A DNA stretch of 64,000 nt from Vombatus ursinus (Eukaryota > Chordata > Mammalia > Diprotodontia > Vombatidae), in contig NW_020954687.1 in NCBI RefSeq assembly GCF_900497805.2, positions 1,147,523 to 1,211,522 of the forward strand, read 5' to 3'. Shown piece by piece: positions 22,301 through 32,176 of the stretch. The notes under the pieces are model-generated. The model was given only the letters and a program-made list of their open reading frames with translations, did not search any database and was not told the origin of the DNA. The position numbers and the translations under genes were made by a program. Numbering within the stretch: position 1 is the stretch's first letter; every line of letters starts with the position of its first letter.

Positions 22301-24358
22301 TAGGGTAAATTGCTAGGCGCTTTAGGTGGGACCTAGTCAAATGCAGGGTGTCCAGGCTGTGGGCAGGGTATGGCTAAGCCTCATCTCTGCTCTACCCCAC
22401 CTTGGCCTGACCAGAGTTCCCTCCTCATCATAGGGAGTTGGTGGGGGAAGAAGGTTGTTGGACCTTGATTTAGAGCCCTGCCTTTTTTTTTAATCTTTAG
22501 CCTCTCCATGTTTTAGCCAATACGTGGTATTAAATCACCATTTCCCTCCCATATGCACAGGTACATGGTGGATGCCGCTGACCAGGAAAAGATTGAGGCC
22601 TCCAAAAATGAACTACACAACCTACTGGACAAGCCCCAGCTGCAGGGAATCCCGGTCAGTGAGCCACGGCTGGAGAAGGAAGAGAATGATCCTGAGGATA
22701 AAAGATGTGGGGGACACCAGGATTGGTGATGGGCATGGGAGGACAGGCTGGGCCACAAGGGTGAGGTGGGATTAGAGGACGAGGCTTGAGTCTGGATGTG
22801 ATGGGAAGGGCGAGGCAAAGGCTTTTTCTGTAGAAGCATCCTCACTATGGCCTCTGCTAGGACCCTTCACCTTGGTAGATAGTAACCAAGAACCCCAACC
22901 CCCTTCTCTGCCTTCTCTGTCCAATAGGTCCTAGTCCTGGGAAACAAGCGAGACCTCCCTGGTGCTCTGGATGAGAAGGAACTGATTGAAAAAATGTGAG
23001 TATGGATTGATCTCTTTTTTTAGCGCAGGGTCTGTTGTTAGAGCAGGAAGGGACCATAAAGGCCAGCCAGTCCAGTGCTGCTCATTTTACAGAAGAGGAA
23101 CCCTGCTGGGAGAGGCCACGGAGTTTGAGGCTGATCCTGGTGGTCAGCTGGAAGATGTTTCCCCTCCCCCACCCCCAGCTCTTCTGGTTTTCTTTCCTCA
23201 GATATTCTTAAATGATGCACAGCTTCATATTGATGGTAGAAAATTTCTAGGTAGATATTTCTAGAAGTCCACAATATTTTGGGACTTCCCTGTTATTTCA
23301 GATGTAAAATTTTCCCCCTTAAAATCCACAAGTACTTCTCCCAGAGAAACTCCAACTCTTAATTTTTGAAATTCATATAAGAGGTACATTAGAAGAGCTC
23401 TTGGAGATCTGATTACCAATTTACAGATGAGGAAATTGGGGCCCAGGAGGGTCAAGTGAATGGCCTGAGATCATGACAACAGCTAGAGAGAGAGAGCGAG
23501 GTCTAGAACCCAAGCCTGCTGCTCCCCAGGCCTGTACTTTTCCCAGCACTCCCCATCTATCTCTTTCTATCTCTTACTAGCGCTCCATCCAAAAAACCCT
23601 CCTTGTATTTTCTCAGGCATCAGTTTCTGCTCCAGTGCCCTGAGGAGTAGAGACCTATTCCCTGACTCAGCCACAGGGTGGCACCCAATGCTGCTTTTCT
23701 GAAGGCCTCGCAGTGCCCAAAGTCCCTGTTCCTCTCCACCCCCTCCCCTCTAGCTCCTGGCTGCGCTGGGTGGACCGCTGAGTCTGAGAAAAGCCTGTTA
23801 TTTCCCACCCCTAGGAATTTGTCTGCTATCCAGGACCGAGAGATCTGCTGCTATTCTATCTCCTGCAAAGAAAAGGATAACATCGGTGTGTAGATTTGGG
23901 GCTGGGGGTAGTGTGGGAGGGGGAATCCAGGATGGTGCTGGGATTACACATTCCTGGGAGCCAAATAGAAAAAGCAACCAGTGTGTCAGGTGCTCTGTCA
24001 TAGGTCTGGCACACTCCAGCCTCCCAGCTCCAGCCCCAGCATTGTGGGTGTCAGATTCTCTGTCCTCCCACCAGACCTTCACATCATTCTGTCACCTCTA
24101 AAAGTCTGTGGCGTTCTCCCTGCTGGCACTGCAGTGGCTTTTAGTCACTAGGAGGTCAGAGGGTAGAAGCGTCTGTGCCCCACCCCAGTAGCCATTCAGT
24201 GCCTGGCCCCTCCAAGTTATCCCTGACCTTCCCTGTGGTTTGGGTCTGTCCCCCTAGAGCCCTCTCCGGTCATCGTCTCTAACCTGATGTTCCTTGTTCC
24301 TCTCACAGACATCACCCTACAGTGGCTTATCCAACATTCAAAGTCACGGAGAAGCTGA
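13243..24358 (+). CDS. ARL8A: ARL8A, ADP-ribosylation-factor-like GTPase 8A, complete (186 aa, 7 exons)
   Basis: The seven coding exons sum to 561 nt and read 186 residues, the length of mammalian ARL8A, with every splice site GT-AG. GTPase motifs: P-loop GLQYSGKT at 27-34, switch I Thr52, switch II WDIGGQ at 70-75 with Gln75, NKRD at 130-133, and SCK at 163-165. The N-terminus [17 protein letters not shown] is the amphipathic helix that anchors ARL8 proteins to lysosomes; there is no Gly2, so no myristoylation. Family knowledge: BORC places ARL8 on lysosomes, where it recruits kinesin-1 through SKIP/PLEKHM2 and the HOPS complex for anterograde transport and fusion. The start codon sits in a near-perfect Kozak context (gccgccaccatga). 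ARL8A rather than ARL8B is favoured by the neighbours PTPN7 and GPR37L1. No break is seen. Confidence 0.98.
13452..13504 (+). repeat. G-runs in intron 1 of ARL8A
   Basis: Thirteen G at 13452-13464 and 23 G at 13482-13504, separated by a GC-rich spacer, begin about 85 nt after the exon 1 donor. Their lengths are prone to sequencing error. Confidence 0.9.
14061..14800. other. ARL8A intron 1, single-copy
   Basis: No repeat or further exon recognised. Confidence 0.45.
14805..14990 (+). mobile_element. MIR/CORE-SINE
   Basis: It contains gtgtagtggaaagagaattg, gagtgaccttgggcaagtct and ctccaaggtcctttccattt. Confidence 0.7.
14995..15890. other. ARL8A intron 1, single-copy
   Basis: No exon or clear repeat seen. 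Confidence 0.4.
15895..16155 (-). mobile_element. CORE-SINE (THER1-like), antisense
   Basis: An almost complete antisense copy: tactatgtgccaggtacc, atttgatcctcacaacagtc, tttgaactcaggtcttcttg and ccacctagctacc at the head end. Confidence 0.8.
16400..16500 (-). mobile_element. MIR fragment, antisense
   Basis: It shows gaatgttagaagtaggaggt and gagatgagaagttgaaaccc in antisense MIR order. Confidence 0.5.
16628..16850 (-). mobile_element. CORE-SINE, antisense
   Basis: It reads aaggtgctattattcccctt, gaggaaactgaggccaagag and aggatttgaactctggtctt. Confidence 0.75.
16855..16990 (+). mobile_element. MIR fragment
   Basis: It contains cctgtgtgacctcaggccag, tcttgatctgtaaaataagg and gatggcccagctctaag. 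Confidence 0.6.
17010..17090 (-). mobile_element. Poly(A)-tailed tRNA SINE (WSINE1-like), antisense, truncated
   Basis: A T-rich run is followed by ggtgaggcagttggggttaa and gtgacttgcccagagtcaca. The head is missing. Confidence 0.6.
17165..17275 (+). mobile_element. MIR fragment
   Basis: It contains ctgagtgaccttgggcaaaa and aatggcctctgaggttccat. Confidence 0.5.
17683..18135 (+). mobile_element. CORE-SINE split by a younger SINE
   Basis: The left part (17683-17815) ends in gtaaaatgggtagagtaat. The right part (from 18059) resumes with ccacctcacagaattgttgt and gaagaaagtgcctcgtgaat. The younger SINE at 17816-18058 lies between them. Confidence 0.7.
17816..18058 (+). mobile_element. tRNA-headed SINE with BovB/RTE-type tail
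   Basis: The head is agatcgagcgctgggcctgg, then gtgaccctgggcaagtcact, then the RTE-type tail ggaaatggcaaactactata with an (AAC) end. The 11-bp word ataactgtagt is perfectly duplicated at 17805-17815 and 18059-18069 as a target site duplication. Confidence 0.85.
18308..18512 (+). mobile_element. CORE-SINE
   Basis: It shows gggcagcatacagagcatgg, gcctcagtttcctcccctgt and atcaaatgagataatatttg. Confidence 0.7.
18936..19092 (+). mobile_element. MIR
   Basis: It contains gtgtggtatagtgcatatga, gacctgggttcaagtcctgc and tttcaggtcccttccagctc. Confidence 0.65.
19566..19690 (-). mobile_element. MIR, antisense
   Basis: It shows ctagaggtggaaggaccatt and agaggaaactgaggctcaga in antisense order. Confidence 0.6.
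19691..19865 (-). mobile_element. MIR, antisense, second copy
   Basis: It repeats the same layout: gatcagaccttagagggctt, ctttatagatgaagcggacc, agtaagatttgaacccaact. Confidence 0.55.
19921..20160 (+). mobile_element. tRNA-headed SINE with BovB/RTE-type tail
   Basis: The head is gggcagctaggtgactcaat and the tail includes ggcaaatcactccagtatct, atggggtcacagagagtcag and an (AAC)n end. Confidence 0.85.
20735..20945 (+). mobile_element. CORE-SINE, old
   Basis: It contains cggtatagcatagtacgtag, gtctgtttccttatttgtaa and gttgttgtgtggaaagtgct. Confidence 0.6.
20950..21425. other. ARL8A intron 1, 3' end
   Basis: The sequence is AT-rich at first and becomes single-copy toward the exon 2 acceptor (tgactcttcctccag). 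No further exon seen. Confidence 0.4.
21426..21506 (+). CDS. ARL8A: ARL8A exon 2
   Basis: It encodes residues 42-68, [15 protein letters not shown] through KGNVTIK, with switch I Thr52. It is 81 nt and phase 0 at both ends; donor gtaagg. Confidence 0.98.
22094..22167 (+). CDS. ARL8A: ARL8A exon 3
   Basis: It encodes [17 protein letters not shown] and CRGVSAI plus two bases of Val93. Acceptor ccccag, donor gtaagt. It holds switch II with Gln75. Confidence 0.98.
22561..22654 (+). CDS. ARL8A: ARL8A exon 4
   Basis: It encodes the end of Val93 and [15 protein letters not shown] through [11 protein letters not shown] (94-124). Acceptor atgcacag, donor gtcagt. Confidence 0.98.
22928..22995 (+). 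CDS. ARL8A: ARL8A exon 5
   Basis: It encodes [20 protein letters not shown] and EK plus two bases of Met147, including the guanine-specificity motif NKRD. Donor gtgagt. Confidence 0.98.
23036..23140 (-). mobile_element. MIR remnant, antisense
   Basis: It shows agagcaggaagggaccataa and gctcattttacagaagagga in antisense order in intron 5. Confidence 0.45.
23390..23500 (-). mobile_element. MIR remnant, antisense
   Basis: It shows ccaatttacagatgaggaaa and ttggggcccaggagggtcaa. Confidence 0.5.
23815..23885 (+). CDS. ARL8A: ARL8A exon 6
   Basis: It encodes [20 protein letters not shown] and DNI plus one base of Asp171. The SCK motif contacts the guanine base. Donor gtgtgt. Confidence 0.97.
24309..24358 (+). 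CDS. ARL8A: ARL8A exon 7 (coding part)
   Basis: It encodes the end of Asp171, then [15 protein letters not shown] and TGA at 24356-24358. The acceptor is cctctcacag. The C-terminal RRS matches mammalian ARL8A. Confidence 0.98.
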
Positions 24359-25352
24359 GACAGCGGTCCATCCCTCCCCCCGGGACCAGGGACCGCCATC
24401 ATCCAAACCTAAAGCCGCATTCCCTGCCGGTCCCTACTGTCCCCCTTCCTCCTGCCCCCTCCTCAGTGTGCGTGGCAGGGGGGACTCTCCAGGGACCCAG
24501 AGTCCTGTTCTGCTGAGGTCTGAACTCCTGTTTTTATTGTAAAGAATACTGGTCCCACCTGGACCCGCTAACTTCTCTGCCCTTTGTTCCCTTTCCCCTA
24601 ATTCCCACATCCATCTCCCTGATCCTGCACCACCTCTCCAGCCCTGCTCTGCCCTTCCCAACACTGTTCAGTTACTGTCCTGTGTGTATAGTATATATAT
24701 GTATATATATTTTAATTTTTTAATTTAAGCAATGACTAAAATCGACCATATGACGATGCCAGGGTCAGCAGGGGGTTAGGAGAGGAAGAAAAGCTTTAGG
24801 GGAGGGGGGAGCATAAGGCTTGGAAAACAGGGAGGAGGCTGATGTCCTGGGGCTGGACCCTGGCCCTGGTGGCCATCCTGCACCCCTCTGCTCCCAACCT
24901 TGTGGGACCCCCCGACTCCTTCCCTCCAGGTGGGGAGGGGCTAACAGGCACAGACCAGTTGCCAAAGACCATCTCTCCGGTATCGGGGCCACGGTGCCAG
25001 CATTCCCATCGAGGCTTCCTCCCCCAGCCCCGGCTCTTGGGCAGCCTGGCCAGCCCCCAGCGGCTTCTGCCCCTGCCCCTGCTCCCACCTGGGCCTCCCC
25101 AGCTCTTGCCCCCCTCCCTTCTGTTCTTACTTTGCAGACTTGCACAAGGAGAGAGCTCAGCATGGGGGATTTTGGTTCTTTGGGGTTTGTTTTGTTTTTA
25201 TTTAATGAATTGTAAAGTGGCATTTCTCTTCCCTTTTTTTACAACACTTTCTGGCTCACATTGGATTCCTTCTGTTGGAAAATGACTCTTGTAACTGTAC
25301 AATTTTTTTTTTGCCTCCTAATAATAACGAGAATAAATTAACAATTTTGTGT
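24359..25352 (+). other. ARL8A: ARL8A 3' UTR
   Basis: About 1 kb follows the stop codon. It is C-rich at first, with a short TATATA stretch near 24690, and has no interspersed repeat. It ends after the signal at 25332. Confidence 0.85.
25332..25337 (+). terminator. ARL8A: ARL8A polyadenylation signal AATAAA
   Basis: A canonical hexamer is followed about 15 nt later by a GT/G-rich downstream element (tgtgttggggggg). Confidence 0.88.
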
Positions 25353-25544
25353 TGGGGGGGTTTTTGCTGCCAGTTATTTTCTTCTACGTATGACTTACTG
25401 TGAGGCAGACCCTTGAACACACAGGTCAGTTGGAACACAGAGAGACATGCCTAGACACAAGCACCCTAGGTCCTCCTTCCCAAATGTTGCCAGTGCTTGG
25501 GAATACCTGGGAGTCTTCTGCTGGCGAGGTCTGGTGGGAAGAGA

Positions 25545-25715
25545 AGTATCTTTGGAACGAGGACCTCAACTCAAAAGCAGCTCTTGTCACATACCACCTG
25601 TGCAGCGTCGGGCAGCTCACTCCCCCCCCGTCTGAGGCTCAGTCTCCCCATCTGTGAAATGGGCAGGTTGGACCAGATGATCTCGAAAGCCCCTGCTAGC
25701 TCGTGATCGACAACC
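25545..25715 (+). mobile_element. MIR
   Basis: It contains cagtctccccatctgtgaaa and ggttggaccagatgatctcg. Confidence 0.65.
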
Positions 25716-25719
25716 CACC

Positions 25720-26390
25720 CAGTGATGGTTTTGTGACAGTGAGATGTTGACCGCTTCAGAAAGGGAGAACCTTTTAATTCTCTGCCATTTGTGTTCCCTG
25801 GCTTAGTTCTACAGATCCTGCTGCCAGGAAGTTAGGGGTGTTTTGTGAAGAGCAGCTCCTGGTCCATGTCCTCGTCTTGCTCAGAGCAATGCTTAGCTGT
25901 CTCCCCTCTTCCAGGCTGGAGCCAAATCCCACCTCCTCTGCAGCAGGAGACTATGGGAAGCAGACTCTCTCCCTTGGGGCTCTTAGCACTTGGGAGCTCT
26001 TGGGCTGCCTTAGGATGACTGACTTGATATTAGAGCCCACCACTCCCTGGGACGACAGAGCTGTCTCCCAGGGGGTTCCCCACAGGCTCCCTGCCTCTCT
26101 TGCTCTTCTCCAGGCCCGTCTTTATGCCTCGTCAGCCTTTCCAGATGAGGATTGGCCAATTCATACACACACACATTCCCCCTTCCATGCTCACCCTTCC
26201 TTCTGAGGTTATTTATAAAAATGAGGCCATCTTGACCTATTTTTACCTAGTTAGCTCCCATGACCTTCCTTTTCTCTGTGTACCTTAGAAAAATAGATGG
26301 GGGGAGCAGTTTGCAAAAACCCACTTTTCTTTGGGAGGCAGGTAAAATACCACTTACTCCACCCCCTACTCCAACCATACCTGCCTGAGA
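25720..26390. other. Single-copy stretch between convergent genes
   Basis: No exon or repeat recognised except a short (CA) run near 26165. Confidence 0.4.
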
Positions 26391-26394
26391 AGGA

Positions 26395-26640
26395 AGTAAG
26401 ATGCAGTAGAGAGAGTGCTGGGCCTGAATCAGGAAGAACTTGAGTTTAAATTCAGCCTCACGCACTAACTGTATGATCCTGGGCAAGTCACTTAACCTCT
26501 GCCTCAGTTTCCTTAACTATAAAATGAAGGTAATGATAACCTCTAAGTCCCAGGGTAGTTGTGAGGATCAAATGAGGTTTATGTGAAGCCCTTAGCACAG
26601 TGCCTGGCAAATGTTAGGTGTTTAATAAATGCATGTTTTC
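26395..26640 (+). mobile_element. CORE-SINE (THER1-like)
   Basis: Complete layout: agatgcagtagagagagtgc, gatcctgggcaagtcactta, gttgtgaggatcaaatgagg, cacagtgcctggcaaatgtt. Confidence 0.8.
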
Positions 26641-26749
26641 TCTCTGATCTAGATGTATCAGCTTCTGGGTTATCCTCTTCCCCCGGCACCCACCCACACA
26701 CATACCTGGTACTCCTGTAGTAGAGTCTCAACTCCCTAACCACCACAAG

Positions 26750-26870
26750 ACTTAGAGCCACAAGGGACCTTGGACGTCATCCATTACAACATCCTTATTT
26801 ACAGACGACGAAACAGGCCCAGAAAGTTCCAGTGACTTGTCCAAAGTCAGACTGGTAGTAAGTAACTAAG
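26750..26870 (-). mobile_element. MIR, antisense
   Basis: It shows agccacaagggaccttggac and agacgacgaaacaggcccag. Confidence 0.55.
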
Positions 26871-26879
26871 AATGAAGAG

Positions 26880-28305
26880 ATGAATAAAGAATAAGAAACA
26901 GGAGCCCCAACCAATTCAGTGTTAACTAGAAAGTTGTCTGAGAACAGACCAGGCAGTGTATACAGCTGTGTATGCAGATAGCATGCAAATATGCCTGTGG
27001 GCCTTCAGAATTATGTCAAGCCCTTGGACAGGACGGGGAAAACCCTGGTGCAGCTGAAGCCTCCAAAGCCGCCTCAGAACAAGGACGGGTGGGCGAGCTG
27101 AGTCCATCCCAGGGCTTTCCCCCCTCTGCCTGGCACGGGCAGCAGGGATGTAGCCATTCAAACCTGCTGCACATAACAGGCTGGGAGGGCAGGACTTTGC
27201 CAGCCCCGGTTCTTCCAACCCTGTTCCCAAGTGTCCCCGCCTCGTGTCCCCTCCACCCCCCCTCCCCTCAACTCTTACAACTGCTGGGGCCCACCCCCCC
27301 CCCCCCCCCCCCCCCCCCCACCAAACCCTGGACCTCGCAGCGAACCGGATCCCAAAGCAACAAGCTACATATTGTTTGCCCAGCTGGCCTGGGCCAAGAA
27401 GGACAGCAGCTTCTTTCCCAAGCCCCTGGCTGGCTAATCCTGCAAGCTGCTCACGTAGGCAGAGCTGGGGGGCAGAGGAGGCAGCACTCCTCACCCCCTT
27501 CTGCCCCGAGCTGGCCAGCGAGTAGGGCACCCAAAGGGTTGTTCTGACAGAAGGCGCTGCTCTTCCCGGCCTCCCCCAATTCCCAGCTCTCTTCCCTGAG
27601 CTCTCTGTCCCTTCATTTCATTTCAGTTTCCCCTCCGCTTCCTAAACTAAGCCACCTCCTTTTAACAGATGAGATCAGTCCCCTGGTGAGACCTGAGAAA
27701 GGATAGGGGGAGGCTGAGGAGGGAGACATCTCCCATAGCTTCAGGAAGGAATCTGCTCTGGCCAGTCCTCCCCACCAGCCTGACCACGTCCTGCTACCAC
27801 CCCCCATCCCATCTTAAGTTTCTCCAAACAAAGCTGGGGGCTTCAGTCACCGTGGCAACAGGTCTGCAAGAAAGTGGTGGGTGTCATTCCTCAGCACAAA
27901 GGGCGGGCACATGGCAGGGCTGTCACCTAGCAACTGCCTCCCTCTCTTGGCGGCGTCACCCGGTCCCGGGGGTGGATGCCAGGGAAAGAAAACAAGGCAG
28001 CTAAGATTCCTAGGAGGAGTGGGGGTGGGAGAGGCCTAGGCATGGGATCTGAGGGGAAGAGCAGGCTAGAGACCCTCCATCCTGACCTCCCAACTTGGAA
28101 GCAGCCCCTAGAGAATTCTTTCATGACATCTCTAGGGATGGGCTGGGAGCAGGGAGGTTGGTCAGGGGAGCAGGGGCGGTTCTGAGAAAGGCTGGTCAGT
28201 CCAGGCCATTCCTCCCCTGCCCCATTCTTCTGGGAAATGAACCAAGACTGAGGGTGGACTTGATGTAGGGCCCAACTTAAGGGGTGAAAGCAAAGGAGAG
28301 GGTCC
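26880..28305. other. Single-copy GC-rich stretch between ARL8A and GPR37L1
   Basis: It includes a run of 26 C at 27294-27319. Open frames on both strands exist because of base composition; none looks like an exon. Confidence 0.45.
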
Positions 28306-28309
28306 CTAG

Positions 28310-28505
28310 AATCCTAGACCCAGACCTGGAAGGGTCCCTGGAAGGGACCACCTAGTCCAGCCCCCGCATTTTACATATGGAGAAACCGAAGGCCAGAAAA
28401 AGTGAAGTGATTGACCCAAGGTCACACAAGTCCTAAGTGACAGACAGGATTTGAACACAGGTCCTCTGGTTCCAGAACCCGTGCTGTCTTTACCCTGTAC
28501 CACTC
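28310..28505 (-). mobile_element. MIR, antisense
   Basis: It shows cccagacctggaagggtccc, gtgaagtgattgacccaagg and aggatttgaacacaggtcct. Confidence 0.65.
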
Positions 28506-28509
28506 CGAG

Positions 28510-29090
28510 AAGGTTCCTACAAATGGGATGAGCACAGACAGTGGAGATGTAGAATTGAGGCCACAGGCCTAACTAGCTTCAGCAGTTAGATCTTCTGGGG
28601 TCTTATGCCCATCGGAGGCTGGACTGGGTGCAAGGTAGGGAAAGGAAGGGCGGTTCTCTAAGTTCTCTATGGGCAAGCATTCCATTCCAAAACACCTCCC
28701 CCCCCCCCAAAAAAAACCATGTAGCTCAGGGAGCCAGAAAGGTCAGGACAGTGACACGGCTTGGGAAGTCCCAGGGCTTAGAAGGAGAGAACTGGATTTG
28801 CTTCACAGAAGATGGGCCATGGGGAGGGACACCCGGTGGAAGGGCTTAGTAAGAGATGGTTTGGACCTGTTAGCATCTTTGCTCTCCAGGCCAAAGATAG
28901 AGATAAAGTCTCTAGGCCTGTCCATAAAGAAAGCAATAACACCCTCCCTTGAAGTCTGTGGTGTCCAGAATGAAAAGCACCAGAGGTGTTTCTGAGTTGA
29001 ACGCATGGGACCCCACCTAGCCCAGGCCGAGGGAGACTGAGCAAGAGAAGCTGGACGCTGCCAGAGCATGGCGACGTGGAAATCACTAGC
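28510..29090. other. Single-copy stretch downstream of GPR37L1
   Basis: No exon or repeat recognised. Confidence 0.4.
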
Positions 29091-29094
29091 CAGG

Positions 29095-29771
29095 GGCTGG
29101 GGGTAGTTCTAGCTAATTTATTGGTTTCTTAGACAGGTTCTTCTACAGGTCAGAATTTGGCAGGGGGACTGGGGACGGATTGTGCCCGGGGCCACCCTAG
29201 GAAGAAGGAAAGAAAGAAGAGTCATCGGGGGAGGGGGCATCCAGAGCTTAGAAATCTCCAGCCCAGGCAGGGTGGTGGTCAGAACAGCTGGGATCACTCA
29301 GTCCCTGCCAAGTTGGACTAGCCCAAGTGAAGCCCCCTTTTTATGAATGTAGGGGACACAGGGTGTGTGAATATATGTGTTTTGGCAGAGGGAGAAAGTA
29401 GGGCTAAAAGCATGGGGGCAGAGAGGGATCCTGAAGGTAGGCCTGGGGAAAGCTGAGATGCAGAATGGGGATGGGGTCAGCAGGCGAGACTCTGGCTTCT
29501 GTTGGGTGGAGCTAGGAGGCTAAGGGAATAGGGGCAGGTCTACCCACCAACCAAAATTGCAAAGCTGAATGCTCTTCTCCACCCTGGGGCAATAGTGGGG
29601 GAGGGGAGTGGACTGGCCAGGAGGGCCACTGTTGGGGAAGGGGTCTTTGACATCCCCCAACCTCTGCAGGATGAAGTCCATCTTTAGATGGCAAGATGGG
29701 AAGAAAAATCTGAATGTGCCCCTGGTCTAGAGTGTCCCACCTCCCACCCACCCCCCAACTCCAGCCAGGAC
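29095..29771 (-). other. GPR37L1: GPR37L1 3' UTR
   Basis: About 0.67 kb runs from the stop codon to the polyadenylation signal. No interspersed repeat is seen in it. Confidence 0.8.
29117..29122 (-). terminator. GPR37L1: GPR37L1 polyadenylation signal AATAAA
   Basis: TTTATT on the plus strand gives a canonical AATAAA on the minus strand, the first one after the stop codon. Confidence 0.8.
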
Positions 29772-30584
29772 TCAGCACGGAGTGCCCAGTGCCAGGAGAG
29801 GGGGTGACTCCCCGGGCTTGTGGAAGTAGATGGAGGAGGACATCTCTGTCTTGAGCTTGCGGTCCGAGCCGTCAGCAGAGGCGGCTTCATCCGCCCCACA
29901 CTCATCACAGCAACAGCAACAGCAGTCCAGGAAGGCCTGGCCTAAAGGCTTACAGAGGCACAAGAGGAGGACGGGGGTGACTGAGCCTTTGAAGAAAATG
30001 GAGAACTGGTTGATGAGGCTGAGGAGATCCAGGGTCTGCCGGGACAGCTCTGTGGAGAGATAAGCCACCACGATGTTGCAAACGTTTTCCGGCAGGGTGC
30101 AAAGGCCATACACCACAGTCAGGCCCCCCACGGTGCTGTTCAGCTGTTTCTCACACTGCCCGTGTTTGCTCGCCCGGCACTCTGGCTTCTTCCCTGGGGT
30201 GCTCCGGATCCGCCTGGTCACCAGCTGGCAGGTGACGGTGAAGAGGATGGGCAGGCAGAAGTAACAGCCAAAATACCACCACATGCGGGCATTCTGGTAT
30301 GTCAACACCAGGGAGTAGAGGGACTCAGGCAGGCTAGGCGAGGGCTTCATGATGCATGAGTCCACCATGGTGCCTGCTATGAGTGAGGGCTCCTGTGCCA
30401 GCTGCCACAGCAGGACCTCGGGCACAGCCAATGTCATGGAACCCACCCAGATGACCGCCAGCTTGGCCACAATTGACTGGCACTGCTCGATGAGCCGGGC
30501 CTTGGGCAGGGGGCTGGTGGCTGCGTGGAAGCGGTCGATGCCCAAGGCACAGAGGCTGAAGGTCGTGACTCCCAGGGAGGATAC
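29772..30584 (-). CDS. GPR37L1: GPR37L1 exon 2 (coding part)
   Basis: It starts after tgtcttcag with [20 protein letters not shown] and runs through TM4-TM7 ([51 protein letters not shown]) to the stop at 29774-29772. The open frame continues upstream into the intron but the splice acceptor fixes the start. Confidence 0.97.
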   Translation of the reverse strand, partial: VSSLGVTTFSLCALGIDRFHAATSPLPKARLIEQCQSIVAKLAVIWVGSMTLAVPEVLLWQLAQEPSLIAGTMVDSCIMKPSPSLPESLYSLVLTYQNARMWWYFGCYFCLPILFTVTCQLVTRRIRSTPGKKPECRASKHGQCEKQLNSTVGGLTVVYGLCTLPENVCNIVVAYLSTELSRQTLDLLSLINQFSIFFKGSVTPVLLLCLCKPLGQAFLDCCCCCCDECGADEAASADGSDRKLKTEMSSSIYFHKPGESPPLLALGTPC

Positions 30585-32130
30585 CTGAAGACAGATGTAG
30601 GGAAAGAAGAGAGTTAGGACCAGGCACAGAGATAGCAGGAAAGCAGGGAGGGAGACATTGTCTCGACCAAGACCCGAGGTGGATGCAACCAGGCATAGGA
30701 GAGGAAATTCTTGGCTTGTCCTCTGGGGAAAGGGTATAAAGAACCAAGAAATGCAACCAGTGTATGCCTCTTCATCCTCTCTTCCTCCTCCCCTCCCCCT
30801 TACAACCCGGAACAATAATGACCTTTACTTTCACCTATGACATAACATTTTTTGTATCAACAATGACGATGATGATTCTCGTGTACTCGTCCCGGATAGT
30901 CTTTATTACAGTGTTCTGGATGTTCAGGAGCAATGGGTGGATGTAGCAAAGAGGTGAACAGAGGATGGATAATAGGGGAAAACTAGTCAAGGGCTGCCTT
31001 GAGAGGTGGTCAGCTCCCCAAGCAAAGGCTGGATGAGGACCACTTGGCCTGGGTTTTGTAGAGGGCATTTTTTTTTTGGTACATAGGTTGTACTCAGTGA
31101 CCTCAGCACAAAAACCCCAGTAGACAATAGTGAGAACTTTCAGGAGACAAGGTATAGCCCAAGTCACTCTATAGTGTCATTATTACAAAGAAATCTGATG
31201 CATTCAAATAAACTGACATATAAACTATTCTTCAACTCTGAAGTTCTGTGATTCTGCAGTCTGTACATGGCACAGTAGAAAAGACACTGTCAGAGGACCT
31301 GGGTTCCAATCCTACCTCTGATATTTACCACTTCTATGACCTTGGACAGGTCACTTATCCTCAGTGGGTCTCAGTTTCCTAATCTGCAAAATGAGGGCAT
31401 TGGACTAGAGTGGTCTCTGAGGCCCCTCCCAACTCTGGTTCTGTGATCATGTAGGCTGAAGACTGTAATGTATCTTGTTAAAATATTTTATCTCCTCAAG
31501 TAGCCAGCACAGAGCTCTGCACACAGTAGGCACTCAATAAGTGTTTGTCATTGTGCTATTGTACTCTGCCCTTCCCCCCCTCCCCCCAACTGTGGGGACA
31601 GAGCAGTCTGTCTTGAGGGCCCTGGTTGCCAATGGGAACAACATGGGCAGCGGATGGACAAACACTTGTACACATACCCTCCCTCCTTCCCCCAACACCC
31701 CTGAAAATGTCAGGATCCGGGCCTGAGGGGAAGCAAAGCTCCCCTCCAACCAAGCCTGCTTCTTGTCCCCATCACGCTATTGAGTGCCCAGGAAAACAGG
31801 CCTGTGTGCCAAGAGGAAGAGGCCAGAAGCAGCAGGGGGAGAAAAGGCACACTAGAGCACAAAGGAAGGAGAAGAACTGTCCAGAGCTATCGAATAATGT
31901 CCGGACACACTCAGGGATTGTGGACAGATCTCCCTCCAGTCCAAATGCCTTGCTCCTCTAGAAAGGGAAACACAATCACCAGTTTATTAGCCCCTGTGCT
32001 GTACCCCCTCCCCCAGGCAGTAAGCATCCTTTGTGAGCGCTGGCCAGCCCCCTCTCCCCGCTCCCTGCCTCAGTTTGGGGCACAGGCTTAAAAAGATACA
32101 GACAGGCATCTGGGTTCAGAAGAATAGCTC

Positions 32131-32176
<46 letters not shown>

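Noticed and set aside
26922-27530. 202-codon minus-strand frame and a 191-codon plus-strand frame between ARL8A and GPR37L1
   Set aside because: They overlap each other, span a 26-C run giving poly-Gly or poly-Pro, and resemble no protein family.
30585-30815. Upstream extension of the GPR37L1 exon 2 frame with its own ATG
   Set aside because: The extension is intronic; an acceptor tgtcttcag precedes VSSLGVTT, where the protein alignment resumes.
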